Source: Aquificaceae bacterium (GTDB lineage Bacteria > Aquificota > Aquificia > Aquificales > Aquificaceae). Taken from it: 30,434 nucleotides of DNA. The stretch lies in the NCBI GenBank assembly GCA_027014185.1, contig JALWEK010000147.1:1-30434 (forward strand), in the 5' to 3' direction. A program made the translations under genes and the position numbers. How positions within the stretch are numbered: the stretch's first letter is position 1; every line of letters starts with the position of its first letter. The notes under the pieces are model-generated. The model saw only the letters and a program-made list of their open reading frames with translations. It made no database searches and was not told the DNA's origin. Shown here in pieces: positions 6,290 through 13,960 of this stretch.

Positions 6290-7556
6290 GATATACGGAA
6301 AGGTAGTTAAGGTAAGCGGTATATACCTGGAAGCCTACAACCCGGGAAGCGCCACAGGGGACCTGGTCGAGATATACCCCTCCTCGGGAAGCAAGATCCT
6401 CGGTGAGGTCATAGGCTTTAACGAAGACAGATGCATAGTTATGCCCTACGGGAGGCTCTCGGGAATAAAGCCGGGTGACAGGGTCCTGATAAGGAGCGAG
6501 CACGTCTCCACACAGACGGGGGAGGAGCTGCTCGGCAAGGTGGTAAACCCCTTCGGTGAGCCTCTGGACGGAAAGCCTCTCTACACCAGAGATAGGCTCC
6601 CGATAGAGCTCTCCAGCGTAAACCCTCTCGAGAGGGAAAGGATAGAGGAGGTCTTCGACACCGGGGTGAGATCCATAAACGGTATGTTCACCCTGGGAAA
6701 GGGGCAGAAGGTGGGCATATTCGCAGGTGCCGGGGTTGGCAAGAGCACGCTCCTTGGGATGATAACAAACTACAGCAACGCGGACGTTGTGGTTTTAGCC
6801 CTGATAGGTGAGAGGGGAAGGGAGGTCAGGGAGTTCGTGGAGGACGTTTTAGGGGAGGGCCTCAGGAAGAGTATAGTGGTGGTTTCAACCGCCGACGAGC
6901 CACCGGTTGTAAAGGTAAAGGGCGCCCTCAGCGCGATAGTCCACGCCAAGTACTTCGCTTCCAAAGGGACGGACGTCCTGCTGGTTATGGACTCAATAAC
7001 ACGCTTTGCTATGGCCCAGAGGGAAATAGGCCTCGCGGCCGGGGAGCCACCCACCCTGAAGGGCTACACGCCTTCGGTCTTCCATATGATGACGAACATA
7101 GTAGAGAGCTGTGGGAACTTCAGCGGAGGGGGTAGCATAACGGGTATTTTCAGCGTCCTGGTGGAGGGAGACGACATGACCCTAGACCCCGTGGCGGACG
7201 CCCTCGTGGGCGTTTTCGATGGACACATAGTTCTTTCAAGGAAGAGGGCTAACGCGGGCCTCTACCCTGCTGTGGATCCGGTTAAGAGCCTCTCAAGGCT
7301 CATGCCCAAGCTGGTGTCGGAAGAGCACATGAAGATGGCGATGTACGTTAAAGAGCTCCTAAGCTCCTACGAGTCTATGGAGGATCTGGTGAACCTGGGC
7401 CTCTACAAGAGGGGTTCTAATCCTGCTGTGGACAAGGTGTTGGACAACAAAGAGCTTATAGACAACTTCTTCAAGCAGGACTACAGGATCGGGGTCTCCT
7501 TTGAAGAGAGCCTAAAGGACCTGAAAGAACTGTACACAGCCCTCACGGGCGGATGA
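6270..7556 (+). CDS. fliI: Flagellum-specific export ATPase FliI
   Basis: A 428-residue FliI, the F1-beta-like hexameric ATPase of flagellar type III export. The Walker A is GAGVGKST (153-160), followed by ALIGERGREVREF (177-189) and the Walker B LLVMD (237-241) with SITRFAMAQRE. The family block TGIFSVLVEGDDMTLDP and the arginine-finger region FDGHIVLSR are present, and length is normal. It overlaps fliH by 20 bp, with GGGAGG as its ribosome-binding site. Its 3' end overlaps the 3' end of the convergent PIN gene by 14 bp. No fliJ follows, although FliJ normally forms the stalk inside the FliI ring. Confidence 0.97.
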   Translation: MPLRGVRIYGKVVKVSGIYLEAYNPGSATGDLVEIYPSSGSKILGEVIGFNEDRCIVMPYGRLSGIKPGDRVLIRSEHVSTQTGEELLGKVVNPFGEPLDGKPLYTRDRLPIELSSVNPLERERIEEVFDTGVRSINGMFTLGKGQKVGIFAGAGVGKSTLLGMITNYSNADVVVLALIGERGREVREFVEDVLGEGLRKSIVVVSTADEPPVVKVKGALSAIVHAKYFASKGTDVLLVMDSITRFAMAQREIGLAAGEPPTLKGYTPSVFHMMTNIVESCGNFSGGGSITGIFSVLVEGDDMTLDPVADALVGVFDGHIVLSRKRANAGLYPAVDPVKSLSRLMPKLVSEEHMKMAMYVKELLSSYESMEDLVNLGLYKRGSNPAVDKVLDNKELIDNFFKQDYRIGVSFEESLKDLKELYTALTGG

Positions 7557-7938
7557 GCTTCAGACCGGCCTTTTCGAACCTCCTGTTAAAGGAGATGGCC
7601 TCCTTGACCTTCCTCTTCTTCGCCTTAGCTACCTTCAGGCAGTCGAGAAAGCTGAGCTTTGTCTTCGAGTAGGTTTTTACGGCATTTTGGACGATATCTC
7701 GATCCTCGACGGAGAAGAGGCTGTCGAGGAGAACGGTACCCACAACGTCCGCGACCACCTCCCTCTCCCATCCCTGAACCTGCTCCAAGTAGTACACGAG
7801 CTCTATTATGACCTCCTCAGTTACAAGGAGCTTTTCCTTCTGCTTTTCCATATCCCTGAAGAGTGCGTCTATCCTGTCTATCTCTTCCTCCGACCCTGAG
7901 AAGAACTCTAAGAGTACTCCTGTATCCAGAAGTTTCAT
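7543..7938 (-). CDS. PIN-domain protein (VapC-like nuclease fold)
   Basis: A 131-residue PIN-domain protein starting MKLLDTGVLLEFFSG, with the first catalytic Asp at position 5. Further acidic candidates are the Glu residues in VTEEVIIELVYYLE and the Asp in LSFLDCLKVAKAKK, which matches the second conserved Asp helix. The final acidic position, usually TFD, reads SFNRRF, so Asp is replaced by Asn. The ATG at 7938 is chosen because the fold begins there; an upstream TTG at 7956 adds seven residues. PIN proteins are metal-dependent ribonucleases, often toxins, but no antitoxin gene adjoins it. It is the only leftward gene inside the flagellar region and ends within the fliI 3' end. Activity is uncertain given the Asn. 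Confidence 0.8.
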   Translation of the reverse strand: MKLLDTGVLLEFFSGSEEEIDRIDALFRDMEKQKEKLLVTEEVIIELVYYLEQVQGWEREVVADVVGTVLLDSLFSVEDRDIVQNAVKTYSKTKLSFLDCLKVAKAKKRKVKEAISFNRRFEKAGLKLIRP

Positions 7939-7950
7939 GATAATGAATTT

Positions 7951-8011
7951 TGTCAAACACTAGAAAATGTCAATACGTTTTTTAAAAATTGAGGTTGAAA
8001 AAATTTTGACA
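7951..8011. repeat. Three TTGACA-type boxes in the PIN / orf57 divergent region
   Basis: TGTCAA occurs at 7951-7956 and 7968-7973 (17 bp apart, TTGACA on the minus strand), and TTGACA occurs on the plus strand at 8006-8011. The minus-strand copies could be -35 elements or operator repeats for the PIN gene; the surrounding DNA is AT-rich. The spacing is regular for the first two only. Confidence 0.4.
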
Positions 8012-8022
8012 TGTGCCGATAT
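7996..8022 (+). promoter_or_regulatory. Sigma-28 (FliA) promoter candidate for the orf57-flgD operon
   Basis: TGAAAAAA (7996-8003), 11 bases, then GCCGATAT (8015-8022) matches the sigma-28 consensus TAAAGTTT-N11-GCCGATAA at 7 of 8 positions in the -10 part, with exact spacing and a partial -35. The expected start near 8029-8030 lies about five bases before the orf57 ATG at 8035. The site precedes flgD, flgE and the export-gate genes. Confidence 0.6.
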
Positions 8023-8034
8023 TTATACATAGCC

Positions 8035-8208
8035 ATGGATGAGATCCTCAAGGTGGAGGTTAAAGACAAGGAGGTTGTCCTTAAGAAGGAAAAGAGGATT
8101 TACGATCTCAAGGGAGCCCTCGCCCAGAAGCAGGCAAAGGCCCAGCAAAAGAGCTTCGGAGAAATTCTGGCCGAGGAGCTCAAGAGAAAACAGGGGGAGA
8201 AGAAATGA
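8035..8208 (+). CDS. Small charged protein at the head of the flgD operon (unrecognised)
   Basis: A 57-residue Lys/Glu/Gln-rich protein, MDEILKVEVKDKE followed by a predicted helix around KGALAQKQAKAQQKSF and ending EELKRKQGEKK. No known motif is visible. It starts at the ATG at 8035, a few bases after the predicted sigma-28 start. Its stop overlaps the flgD start by four bases (ATGA), which supports real translation and coupling to flgD. In many bacteria fliJ and fliK lie in this slot, but this protein is far too short for either; a small export chaperone or remnant is possible but not shown. Confidence 0.6.
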   Translation: MDEILKVEVKDKEVVLKKEKRIYDLKGALAQKQAKAQQKSFGEILAEELKRKQGEKK

Positions 8209-8855
8209 ACCACATATTTACCGACAGGGGCTCTTCTTACGAGGTGAAGCCTCCTGAACCCAAGATAGTGGGGCCCGATTACGTTCAGTCCTTCGACAAC
8301 ATGTCGGCTACGGACTTCATGAAGATATATATAGAGACCCTCAAGTTCCAGGATCCTTTCAGACAACAGGATCTATCCAAATCGCTGGAGGATGTGGTAA
8401 GGCTAAACCAGGTCAGGTTTTACACCGACATGAAGCAGTTCATGGAGAGCTTCACCGCCTGGATGAACCAGATGACCTTTATGCAGACGATAAACCTTAT
8501 AGGAAAGGAGTTCGTCTTCTCAACCGAAACCCTGGATACGTTGAAGGGAGGAGATTACTACATACTCTCCGGAGAGAGAGTCAGCAACGTTAAGGTTAAG
8601 ATCTACGATGGGGACGAGGTCATAAAGGAGATGGAGATCGATCTGGAAAAGGGACTTAACCCCATAGATATCTCCGACCTTCCCAAGGGCCAGTTCATCG
8701 TGAAGGTCTTCAAGGGCGATTTCGAGGTTCCAGGGTGGCAGCTTGGATACAAGGACGCTGTAAAATCCGCAGGTATAGTGAACGGAGAGCTTATGCTCGA
8801 CCTGCTTTCGGGAAGGCAAGCCTCTGCTTCCCAGATAATATACACGGGAGGTTAA
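8205..8855 (+). CDS. flgD: Flagellar hook assembly (cap) protein FlgD
   Basis: A 216-residue FlgD, the scaffold that caps the growing hook and lets FlgE subunits polymerise; it is exported and later lost. The N-terminal signature is present as FMKIYIETLKFQDPFRQQDL (about 38-57), matching the family's FLKLLxxQLxxQDPLxPxD. After a Met-rich helix the C-terminal half (about 98-190) has the FlgD Ig-like/tudor pattern, including ISDLPKGQFIVKVF. It overlaps orf57 by 4 bp and lies directly before flgE, the normal order. Confidence 0.9.
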   Translation: MNHIFTDRGSSYEVKPPEPKIVGPDYVQSFDNMSATDFMKIYIETLKFQDPFRQQDLSKSLEDVVRLNQVRFYTDMKQFMESFTAWMNQMTFMQTINLIGKEFVFSTETLDTLKGGDYYILSGERVSNVKVKIYDGDEVIKEMEIDLEKGLNPIDISDLPKGQFIVKVFKGDFEVPGWQLGYKDAVKSAGIVNGELMLDLLSGRQASASQIIYTGG

Positions 8856-8858
8856 GCC

Positions 8859-10331
8859 ATGCTAAGGAGCTTCTTCAACGCAGTAACCGGGATGGACGCT
8901 TCCCGCTTCTGGATCGACCTCACGTCGGATAACTTGGCGAACGTGAACACGGTTGGATTTAAAGCACAGAGGCCTATCTTTCAGGATGTGATCTCATCGG
9001 TAACCGTTGGACTTAACACAGTAACAGGGACACTAAAATCGACTACATACGGCGCCGGTGCTGTGGTAGATAGCACGCAGAAATTATGGACAATAGGAAA
9101 CTTTAAGCAAACCGGCATAAACACAGATCTTGCTATCCAAGGAAGGGGGCTTTTCATTCTTGACGACCCTGTTACACAAAACAGATATTACACAAGAGAT
9201 GGCCAATTCAGAATAAGTAGGGACGGGTATATGGTAAACTCTGCAGGCTTAAAACTGCAGGGCTTCAAGGTTGATGAACAGGGTAATACCATTGGTACAA
9301 CACCTGAAGATATAAAAATAGAAACCCAGCTTCCTCCTCAGGCTGTGAGTAAGATATCCTTCCTGCAGCCTACGAATCTCAATGCTGATGTGTCACCTAT
9401 AACAGCTGCTTTCGATCCAAACGATCCAAACACTTATAACTACAGGTACACGGTAACAATTTATGATTCCCTAGGCAACCCTTACGAAGCAAATGTATTT
9501 TTCAGAAAATCTGCAACTAACGAGTGGGAGGTTTACATAGTAACAACACTGAATGAAAATGAAATAGGGATTAATTGGGGTGGAGATAGTGGAGAGCCAG
9601 ATAAAGAAGACACCATATACATAGACTGGGTAGGAGATTCGATAACAGTTGCAGATCCAGGCGATCCAACTCCAAGTTTTACACCACTCACGCTACAGTT
9701 TGATTCCGATGGTAATTTGATCTATGACACAGCTACTATGAAATATGACGTTCAAACAGGCACATACTACTTTGTCCTTGATCCAACAGGTAATGAAAAG
9801 GTTGATAACATAAACTCCGATTTCCAAAATAACATAGGCTCTACATTCGGTGATGTTAATGAAGAGATAAGAATATTGGTTGGTGAAGGAGCTGAAGTAA
9901 GCAATGGCTCCGCAATACCACTATCCTACATAAACCAATACTCGGGAGACTTCGTAATTACCATGGAACAAGATGGGTACTCCAAAGGTGATTTAGTAGA
10001 TGTTTTCGTTCTTTCTGAAGATGGAGCCGTTGTTGGTGTATATTCGAATGGAAAATCCAAACCTCTGTACAGGGTAGCGATAGCAGTTTTCACAGATCCT
10101 GAAGAGCTTATAAAGAAGGGAGCCAACCTATATACATCCATAACCACACCGACTATAATGGTTCCAGGAGGTGCTGAAAAAGTCAGGTCGGGGATGCTGG
10201 AGATGTCGAACGTGGACATAGCTAAGGAGTTCATCAATTTGATAACGGCTCAAAGAGCGTATCAGGCGAACGCAAGGGTGATAACAACCTCCAATACTAT
10301 ACTTGATGAAACGGTGAATCTTGTTAGATAA
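8859..10331 (+). CDS. flgE: Flagellar hook protein FlgE
   Basis: A 490-residue hook protein that polymerises into the flexible joint between rod and filament. The N-terminal helix carries the rod/hook signature LANVNTVGFKA (about 28-38). The C-terminus has SNVDIAKEFINLITAQRAYQ (about 447-466) and ends in the D0 helix. A GGGAGGT site precedes the ATG. The middle, roughly residues 67-427, is encoded by much more AT-rich DNA than the ends: hand counts of 60-base blocks give 33-40% G+C at 9541, 9781 and 9841, versus 58% at 8881. Codons shift to AAA, GAA and AAT there. That central part would form the surface-exposed hook domains, so recombination or transfer of the exposed segment is likely. Confidence 0.96.
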   Translation: MLRSFFNAVTGMDASRFWIDLTSDNLANVNTVGFKAQRPIFQDVISSVTVGLNTVTGTLKSTTYGAGAVVDSTQKLWTIGNFKQTGINTDLAIQGRGLFILDDPVTQNRYYTRDGQFRISRDGYMVNSAGLKLQGFKVDEQGNTIGTTPEDIKIETQLPPQAVSKISFLQPTNLNADVSPITAAFDPNDPNTYNYRYTVTIYDSLGNPYEANVFFRKSATNEWEVYIVTTLNENEIGINWGGDSGEPDKEDTIYIDWVGDSITVADPGDPTPSFTPLTLQFDSDGNLIYDTATMKYDVQTGTYYFVLDPTGNEKVDNINSDFQNNIGSTFGDVNEEIRILVGEGAEVSNGSAIPLSYINQYSGDFVITMEQDGYSKGDLVDVFVLSEDGAVVGVYSNGKSKPLYRVAIAVFTDPEELIKKGANLYTSITTPTIMVPGGAEKVRSGMLEMSNVDIAKEFINLITAQRAYQANARVITTSNTILDETVNLVR

Positions 10332-10339
10332 TAGGAGCC

Positions 10340-10846
10340 ATGGCTGACGAGGAGAGGGAGGCGCAGCAAGCGGAGGAAGCGACCGGCGGAGGCAAGGGCA
10401 AGCTCCTCCTTGTCGGCCTCCTTCTCCTCATACTTTTGATAGGGGGAGGCGCTGGAGCCTACTTCTTTTTCTTCGCGAAAAAGGCCGAGGAGAAAAAAGA
10501 AGAAGCCCCCAAACCTCAGGTATCTCCAGAAGCGGTTGGGGTTATGTATAAACTCGAGCCCGCCTTCATAGTGAACCTTGCCGATCCAGAACTCACTATG
10601 TACGCTAGGGTTTCTATAACGTTAGAACTCTCCTCTCCCGAGGTCGTTCTAGAGGTACAGAAAAGGGAACCCATAATAAGAGACGCGATAATAGAGATAC
10701 TCTCTAACAAGACTTCGAGGGAGCTCAGATCCCCGGAAGGAAGGGAACAATTGAAGCTGGAGATAATAAAAAGGATAAATACGATCCTCGTTCAGGGTGG
10801 AGTGAGGAACGTTTACTTCACCGAGTTCGTGGTCCAGGCTGAGTGA
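10340..10846 (+). CDS. fliL: Flagellar basal-body-associated protein FliL
   Basis: A 168-residue bitopic membrane protein. It has a short acidic cytoplasmic N-terminus (about 1-20), one membrane helix (about 21-46, KLLLVGLLLLILLIGGGAG), a charged linker, and a periplasmic SPFH-like FliL domain (about 65-168) with YKLEPAFIVNLAD and the C-terminal VYFTEFVVQ. FliL surrounds or stabilises stator units and affects torque. AGGAG precedes the ATG, 8 bp after flgE. Its TGA overlaps the fliO ATG by one base. Confidence 0.92.
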   Translation: MADEEREAQQAEEATGGGKGKLLLVGLLLLILLIGGGAGAYFFFFAKKAEEKKEEAPKPQVSPEAVGVMYKLEPAFIVNLADPELTMYARVSITLELSSPEVVLEVQKREPIIRDAIIEILSNKTSRELRSPEGREQLKLEIIKRINTILVQGGVRNVYFTEFVVQAE

Positions 10847-11187
10847 TGGATCTTACCGGTTACCTGATAAAGGTTGTCATATCCCTTGTGATAGTCCTCG
10901 GTGCTGCACTGATCCTCCTGCCGCTCATACTAAGGAGATTTATGGGCATCAAAGGGTTTGGAGGGAAAGGCAGCTTTGAGATAAGGAAGGTGTCCCCTAT
11001 CTCTAAAAACATATTCGTGGTAGAGCTAGAGATAAAGGGCAGAACCTATGTCCTCGTAGTGGGAGAGAAGGGTACTGATGTAATATATAGGGAAGATGAT
11101 AAGGATAATCCTTCTTCTCTTGGTTCCGGTGGGGACTCTCTTAGCTCAGGAAAGGGCTATCCCTCCGGTGGAACTCAGGATAGGTGA
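10846..11187 (+). CDS. fliO: Flagellar biosynthesis protein FliO
   Basis: A 113-residue protein with one N-terminal membrane helix (about 6-32, VVISLVIVLGAALILLPLIL) and a small cytoplasmic beta domain containing KVSPISKNIFVVELEIKGRT and YVLVVGEKGTDVIY, the pattern of FliO. FliO assists assembly of the FliP pore. The tail (about 84-113) is a low-complexity Ser/Gly stretch. The last 92 bp overlap the start of fliP in another frame. The ATG at 10846 (TGATG with fliL) is preferred to the GTG at 10843. Identification rests on topology, pattern and position before fliP. Confidence 0.82.
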   Translation: MDLTGYLIKVVISLVIVLGAALILLPLILRRFMGIKGFGGKGSFEIRKVSPISKNIFVVELEIKGRTYVLVVGEKGTDVIYREDDKDNPSSLGSGGDSLSSGKGYPSGGTQDR

Positions 11188-11833
11188 GGGGGATCTGGAC
11201 ACTTCCATAAGGCTCCTCATACTTCTTACAATCCTCGCCCTCGCACCTTCCATACTTATAATGACCACCTCCTTCATAAGGATAGTGGTGGTCCTTTCCG
11301 TCCTCAGGCAGGCCCTCGGGATACCTCAAGTTCCTCCCAATCAGGTGATAATATCCCTTGCCCTCTTCCTCACCTTCTTCATAATGAAGCCCGTTGTGGA
11401 AGATATAAACACAAACGCCCTCCAGCCTTACGTGAGGGAGGAGATCTCCGATCGGGAGTTCTTCAGCAGGGTGTCCAACTCCATAAAGGACTTTATGGTA
11501 AAGCAAACGAGGAAGGACACTCTCGAGGTGTTTTTAGAAGTCTCCAAGCTCAAAAAGGAGGAGAGGGAGAAGATAAAGGAACCCAAAGACGTTCCTCTAT
11601 CGATCCTCATACCCGCTTTCATGGTGAGCGAGCTGACAACCGCCTTCGAGATAGTCTTTCTACTCTACATACCCTTCCTTATAGTGGACATAGTGGTCGC
11701 CTCTATACTTATATCGATGGGAATAATAATGATTCCTCCGCAGATAATCTCGCTCCCTTTCAAGATTATGCTATTCGTGCTCGCGAACGGATGGGAGCTG
11801 GTGGTTCTGTCTTTGGTGAGGAGCTATCAGTAG
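11096..11833 (+). CDS. fliP: Flagellar export gate protein FliP
   Basis: A 245-residue FliP, core subunit of the FliP5Q4R1 export gate. It begins with a cleavable-looking signal peptide, MIRIILLLLVPVGTLLAQ, as many FliP proteins do. Conserved parts include SFIRIVVVLSVLRQALG and PPNQVIISLALFLTFFIM, a soluble loop (about 110-160), and the signature LSILIPAFMVSELTTAFEIV with IDIVVASILISMGI-like sequence and MLFVLANGW near the end. The start at 11096 lies inside fliO; it is the natural start because the signal peptide begins there, and GGGAAG precedes it. Length is normal. Confidence 0.95.
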   Translation: MIRIILLLLVPVGTLLAQERAIPPVELRIGEGDLDTSIRLLILLTILALAPSILIMTTSFIRIVVVLSVLRQALGIPQVPPNQVIISLALFLTFFIMKPVVEDINTNALQPYVREEISDREFFSRVSNSIKDFMVKQTRKDTLEVFLEVSKLKKEEREKIKEPKDVPLSILIPAFMVSELTTAFEIVFLLYIPFLIVDIVVASILISMGIIMIPPQIISLPFKIMLFVLANGWELVVLSLVRSYQ

Positions 11834-11843
11834 GAGGTGCTCT

Positions 11844-12113
11844 ATGAACCCAGACCTGATCGTATCTTTAGGGCAGAAGGCCTTGGAGATGACCATGCTC
11901 CTTGCTATGCCGGTTCTCCTAGCCACTTTTCTTGTGGGTCTGGTGGTCAGCGTATTTCAGGCGGCCACCCAGATACAGGAGATGACCTTAGCTTACATAC
12001 CTAAGATAGTCGCCGCTATGGTAACCGTATTCCTCCTCGGCGGGTGGATGATGGGCAAACTCGTCGATTTCACAAGGGAGATACTTGTAAACATACCCGT
12101 CTGGATAAGATGA
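11844..12113 (+). CDS. fliQ: Flagellar export gate protein FliQ
   Basis: An 89-residue protein with two membrane hairpin helices (about 15-37 and 50-72), the FliQ size and pattern (QAATQIQEMTLAYIPKIVA, with the conserved Gln-rich turn between helices). It forms part of the helical FliPQR export gate. AGGAGGT lies before the ATG. Its stop overlaps the fliR ATG by 4 bp. Confidence 0.95.
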   Translation: MNPDLIVSLGQKALEMTMLLAMPVLLATFLVGLVVSVFQAATQIQEMTLAYIPKIVAAMVTVFLLGGWMMGKLVDFTREILVNIPVWIR

Positions 12114-12874
12114 TCGTTTTGGATACTAACAACTTACTAACAGTCCTCCTACTCTTCATGAGGGTCTTTTCCTTTATCGTAATGGTTCCCCTGTTTGGAA
12201 CCTTCTTCCTTCCCAACTTCGTGAGGGCCTACCTGGCGTTTGCGATAAGTCTATCAATACTCGTCTTCTCCGATATACAGCCCGTTGAGGTGAGCTCCTT
12301 TATAACCTTCATCAGCTTGGCTCTTCACGAGCTTGCGTTCGGTTTTCTCTCGGGGTTCTTCCTCAGATTGCTATTCGACGCAGTCTTTGTAGCCGGGGAG
12401 ATAATAGCGGTAAACGCCGGCCTCGGATTCCTGATGATGTTCCTTCCACAGCAACCTCAGACGACCGTCCTGGCAGGTTTTTCAACTCTCCTGGCATCTA
12501 CCCTTTTCCTCTCTCTCGGCGGGGCGGAGGCGGTTTACGTTGGCCTTGCAAAGAGCGTCGAGAGCGTTCCCATAGGATCTTTCGATATCTACGCCCTGAA
12601 CGGAAAGGTCTTTCTAAAACTCTTCTACGATAGCTTCTCAACAGGAGTGAAGATAGCCCTGCCTGTCCTGATAGCGGCTCTGCTAACCAACGTTATCCTG
12701 GCTGTTATAAACCGTTTCATACCCCAGATAAACGTGTTCATGGTGGGTCTGCCCCTTCAGGTCATGGTGGGCCTGGCGGTTTTTATGCTCTCCCTTCCGG
12801 TAATAGGGATAGTGCTCATCTCACACATGAGGGGGTACATCTTGGACTTCCTGAAGTTCGTAGGGTCAGGCTGA
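12110..12874 (+). CDS. fliR: Flagellar export gate protein FliR
   Basis: A 254-residue, very hydrophobic FliR. It closes the FliPQR gate as its single capping subunit. Typical blocks are FMRVFSFIVMVPLFGTFFLP (about 17-36), LGFLMMFLPQQPQTTVL and the C-terminal VFMVGLPLQVMVGLAVFMLS. The ATG at 12110 is chosen because it overlaps the fliQ stop (ATGA); an ATG at 12044 in the same frame only extends the frame into fliQ. Six or more membrane segments are evident. Confidence 0.95.
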   Translation: MIVLDTNNLLTVLLLFMRVFSFIVMVPLFGTFFLPNFVRAYLAFAISLSILVFSDIQPVEVSSFITFISLALHELAFGFLSGFFLRLLFDAVFVAGEIIAVNAGLGFLMMFLPQQPQTTVLAGFSTLLASTLFLSLGGAEAVYVGLAKSVESVPIGSFDIYALNGKVFLKLFYDSFSTGVKIALPVLIAALLTNVILAVINRFIPQINVFMVGLPLQVMVGLAVFMLSLPVIGIVLISHMRGYILDFLKFVGSG

Positions 12875-12904
12875 GGGTATATATTAAAAGTTCTCGGGGG
12901 AGAG

Positions 12905-13960
12905 ATGGCACAGGAGAACAAAACAGAGAAGGCGACGCCTTACAGAAGGAGGAAGCTAAAGCAGGAGGGAAACGTAGCCAAGAGCGTTGAGATAGCGAGC
13001 TCCCTCACGGTTCTGATCTCGTCGTTGATAATCTTCTTCACGGGAGCGCTCATATTCAAGGAGGTGGTCGCCTTCCTGATGGCTATCTCCGGCTTAAGAC
13101 CTATGGAGTTCTCTACTCTATCCGGACTCGCGGTGAGGGAGTCCTTCACGAACGTGGTCAAACTCCTCATCCCTTTCTTCGTGGTTACCATCCTCGTGGT
13201 GGTAGGTGCGCACATAGCCCAGTTCGGCTTCATCTTCACACTAAAACCACTTCAGTTCAAATGGGAGAGGATCAACCCCTTCGAGGGCATAAAAAGAATG
13301 TTCTCGCTTACCACACTATTTGAGCTTTCCAAGAACTCCCTAAAGGCTCTGCTTCTCTTCGGGATAGCCCTGTTCGTTTTGAAAGGTAGTGTGGATCTGA
13401 TACTAGGCTCCGCCCAGATGCCCCTCCTGGAGGGAGTTGGTTTCCTGATAAACCTGCTCATCAAAGTGGTTCTGATACTCGGAGTTATCGCCTTCTTCAT
13501 AGCCCTCCTGGACCTGGCCTACAAGAAATGGGAGTACGAGAGGAAGATCAGGATGTCGAGGCAGGAAGTTAAGGAGGAGTTCAAACAGCTGGAGGGCCAT
13601 CCTGAGATCAGGGCGAAGATAAAGGCGAGGATGAGGGAGATGGCCCGGGGCAGGATGATGGCGGAGGTTCCCAAAGCCAGCGTTGTTATCACGAACCCTA
13701 CACATCTCGCGATAGCCCTCAGATACGACGCTGAGAAAGATAGGGCTCCGGTGGTGGTAGCTAAAGGGAAGGGGACGATAGCTGAGAGGATAAGGCAGAT
13801 AGCGGAGGAGAACGAAGTCCCCGTAATAAGGAAGCCCGAGCTCGCACGGACTCTGTACCCTGCTGTAGATGTAGGGGACGAGATACCTCCTGAGTTTTAC
13901 AAGGCTGTGGCGGAGGTTATCGCCTTCGTCATGTTCAGGAAGAGAAAGACCTATGTCTGA
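12905..13960 (+). CDS. flhB: Flagellar export specificity switch protein FlhB
   Basis: A 351-residue FlhB with the standard two-part build. It has four membrane segments (about 28-60, 84-112, 144-167, 178-205) followed by a cytoplasmic domain. The autocleavage motif NPTH is at 264-267 (VVITNPTHLAIALRY). The N-terminus KTEKATPYRRRKLKQEGNV is the family start, and linker and C-terminal parts are complete. Cleavage between Asn and Pro normally goes with the switch from hook to filament substrates, sensed through FliK, which is not in this window. A GGGGGAG site precedes the ATG; the 30-bp gap after fliR also holds TATATATTAAAA, which could be an internal promoter. It is the last gene of the flagellar run. 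Confidence 0.97.
   Translation: MAQENKTEKATPYRRRKLKQEGNVAKSVEIASSLTVLISSLIIFFTGALIFKEVVAFLMAISGLRPMEFSTLSGLAVRESFTNVVKLLIPFFVVTILVVVGAHIAQFGFIFTLKPLQFKWERINPFEGIKRMFSLTTLFELSKNSLKALLLFGIALFVLKGSVDLILGSAQMPLLEGVGFLINLLIKVVLILGVIAFFIALLDLAYKKWEYERKIRMSRQEVKEEFKQLEGHPEIRAKIKARMREMARGRMMAEVPKASVVITNPTHLAIALRYDAEKDRAPVVVAKGKGTIAERIRQIAEENEVPVIRKPELARTLYPAVDVGDEIPPEFYKAVAEVIAFVMFRKRKTYV

Noticed and set aside
7543..7956. Complete VapBC toxin-antitoxin pair
   Set aside because: No antitoxin-like gene lies beside the PIN gene; upstream is an AT-rich promoter region and downstream is fliI.
12044..12109. 22-residue N-terminal extension of fliR
   Set aside because: It lies inside fliQ, encodes a hydrophilic sequence unlike FliR, and ATG 12110 gives the normal ATGA overlap and family start.
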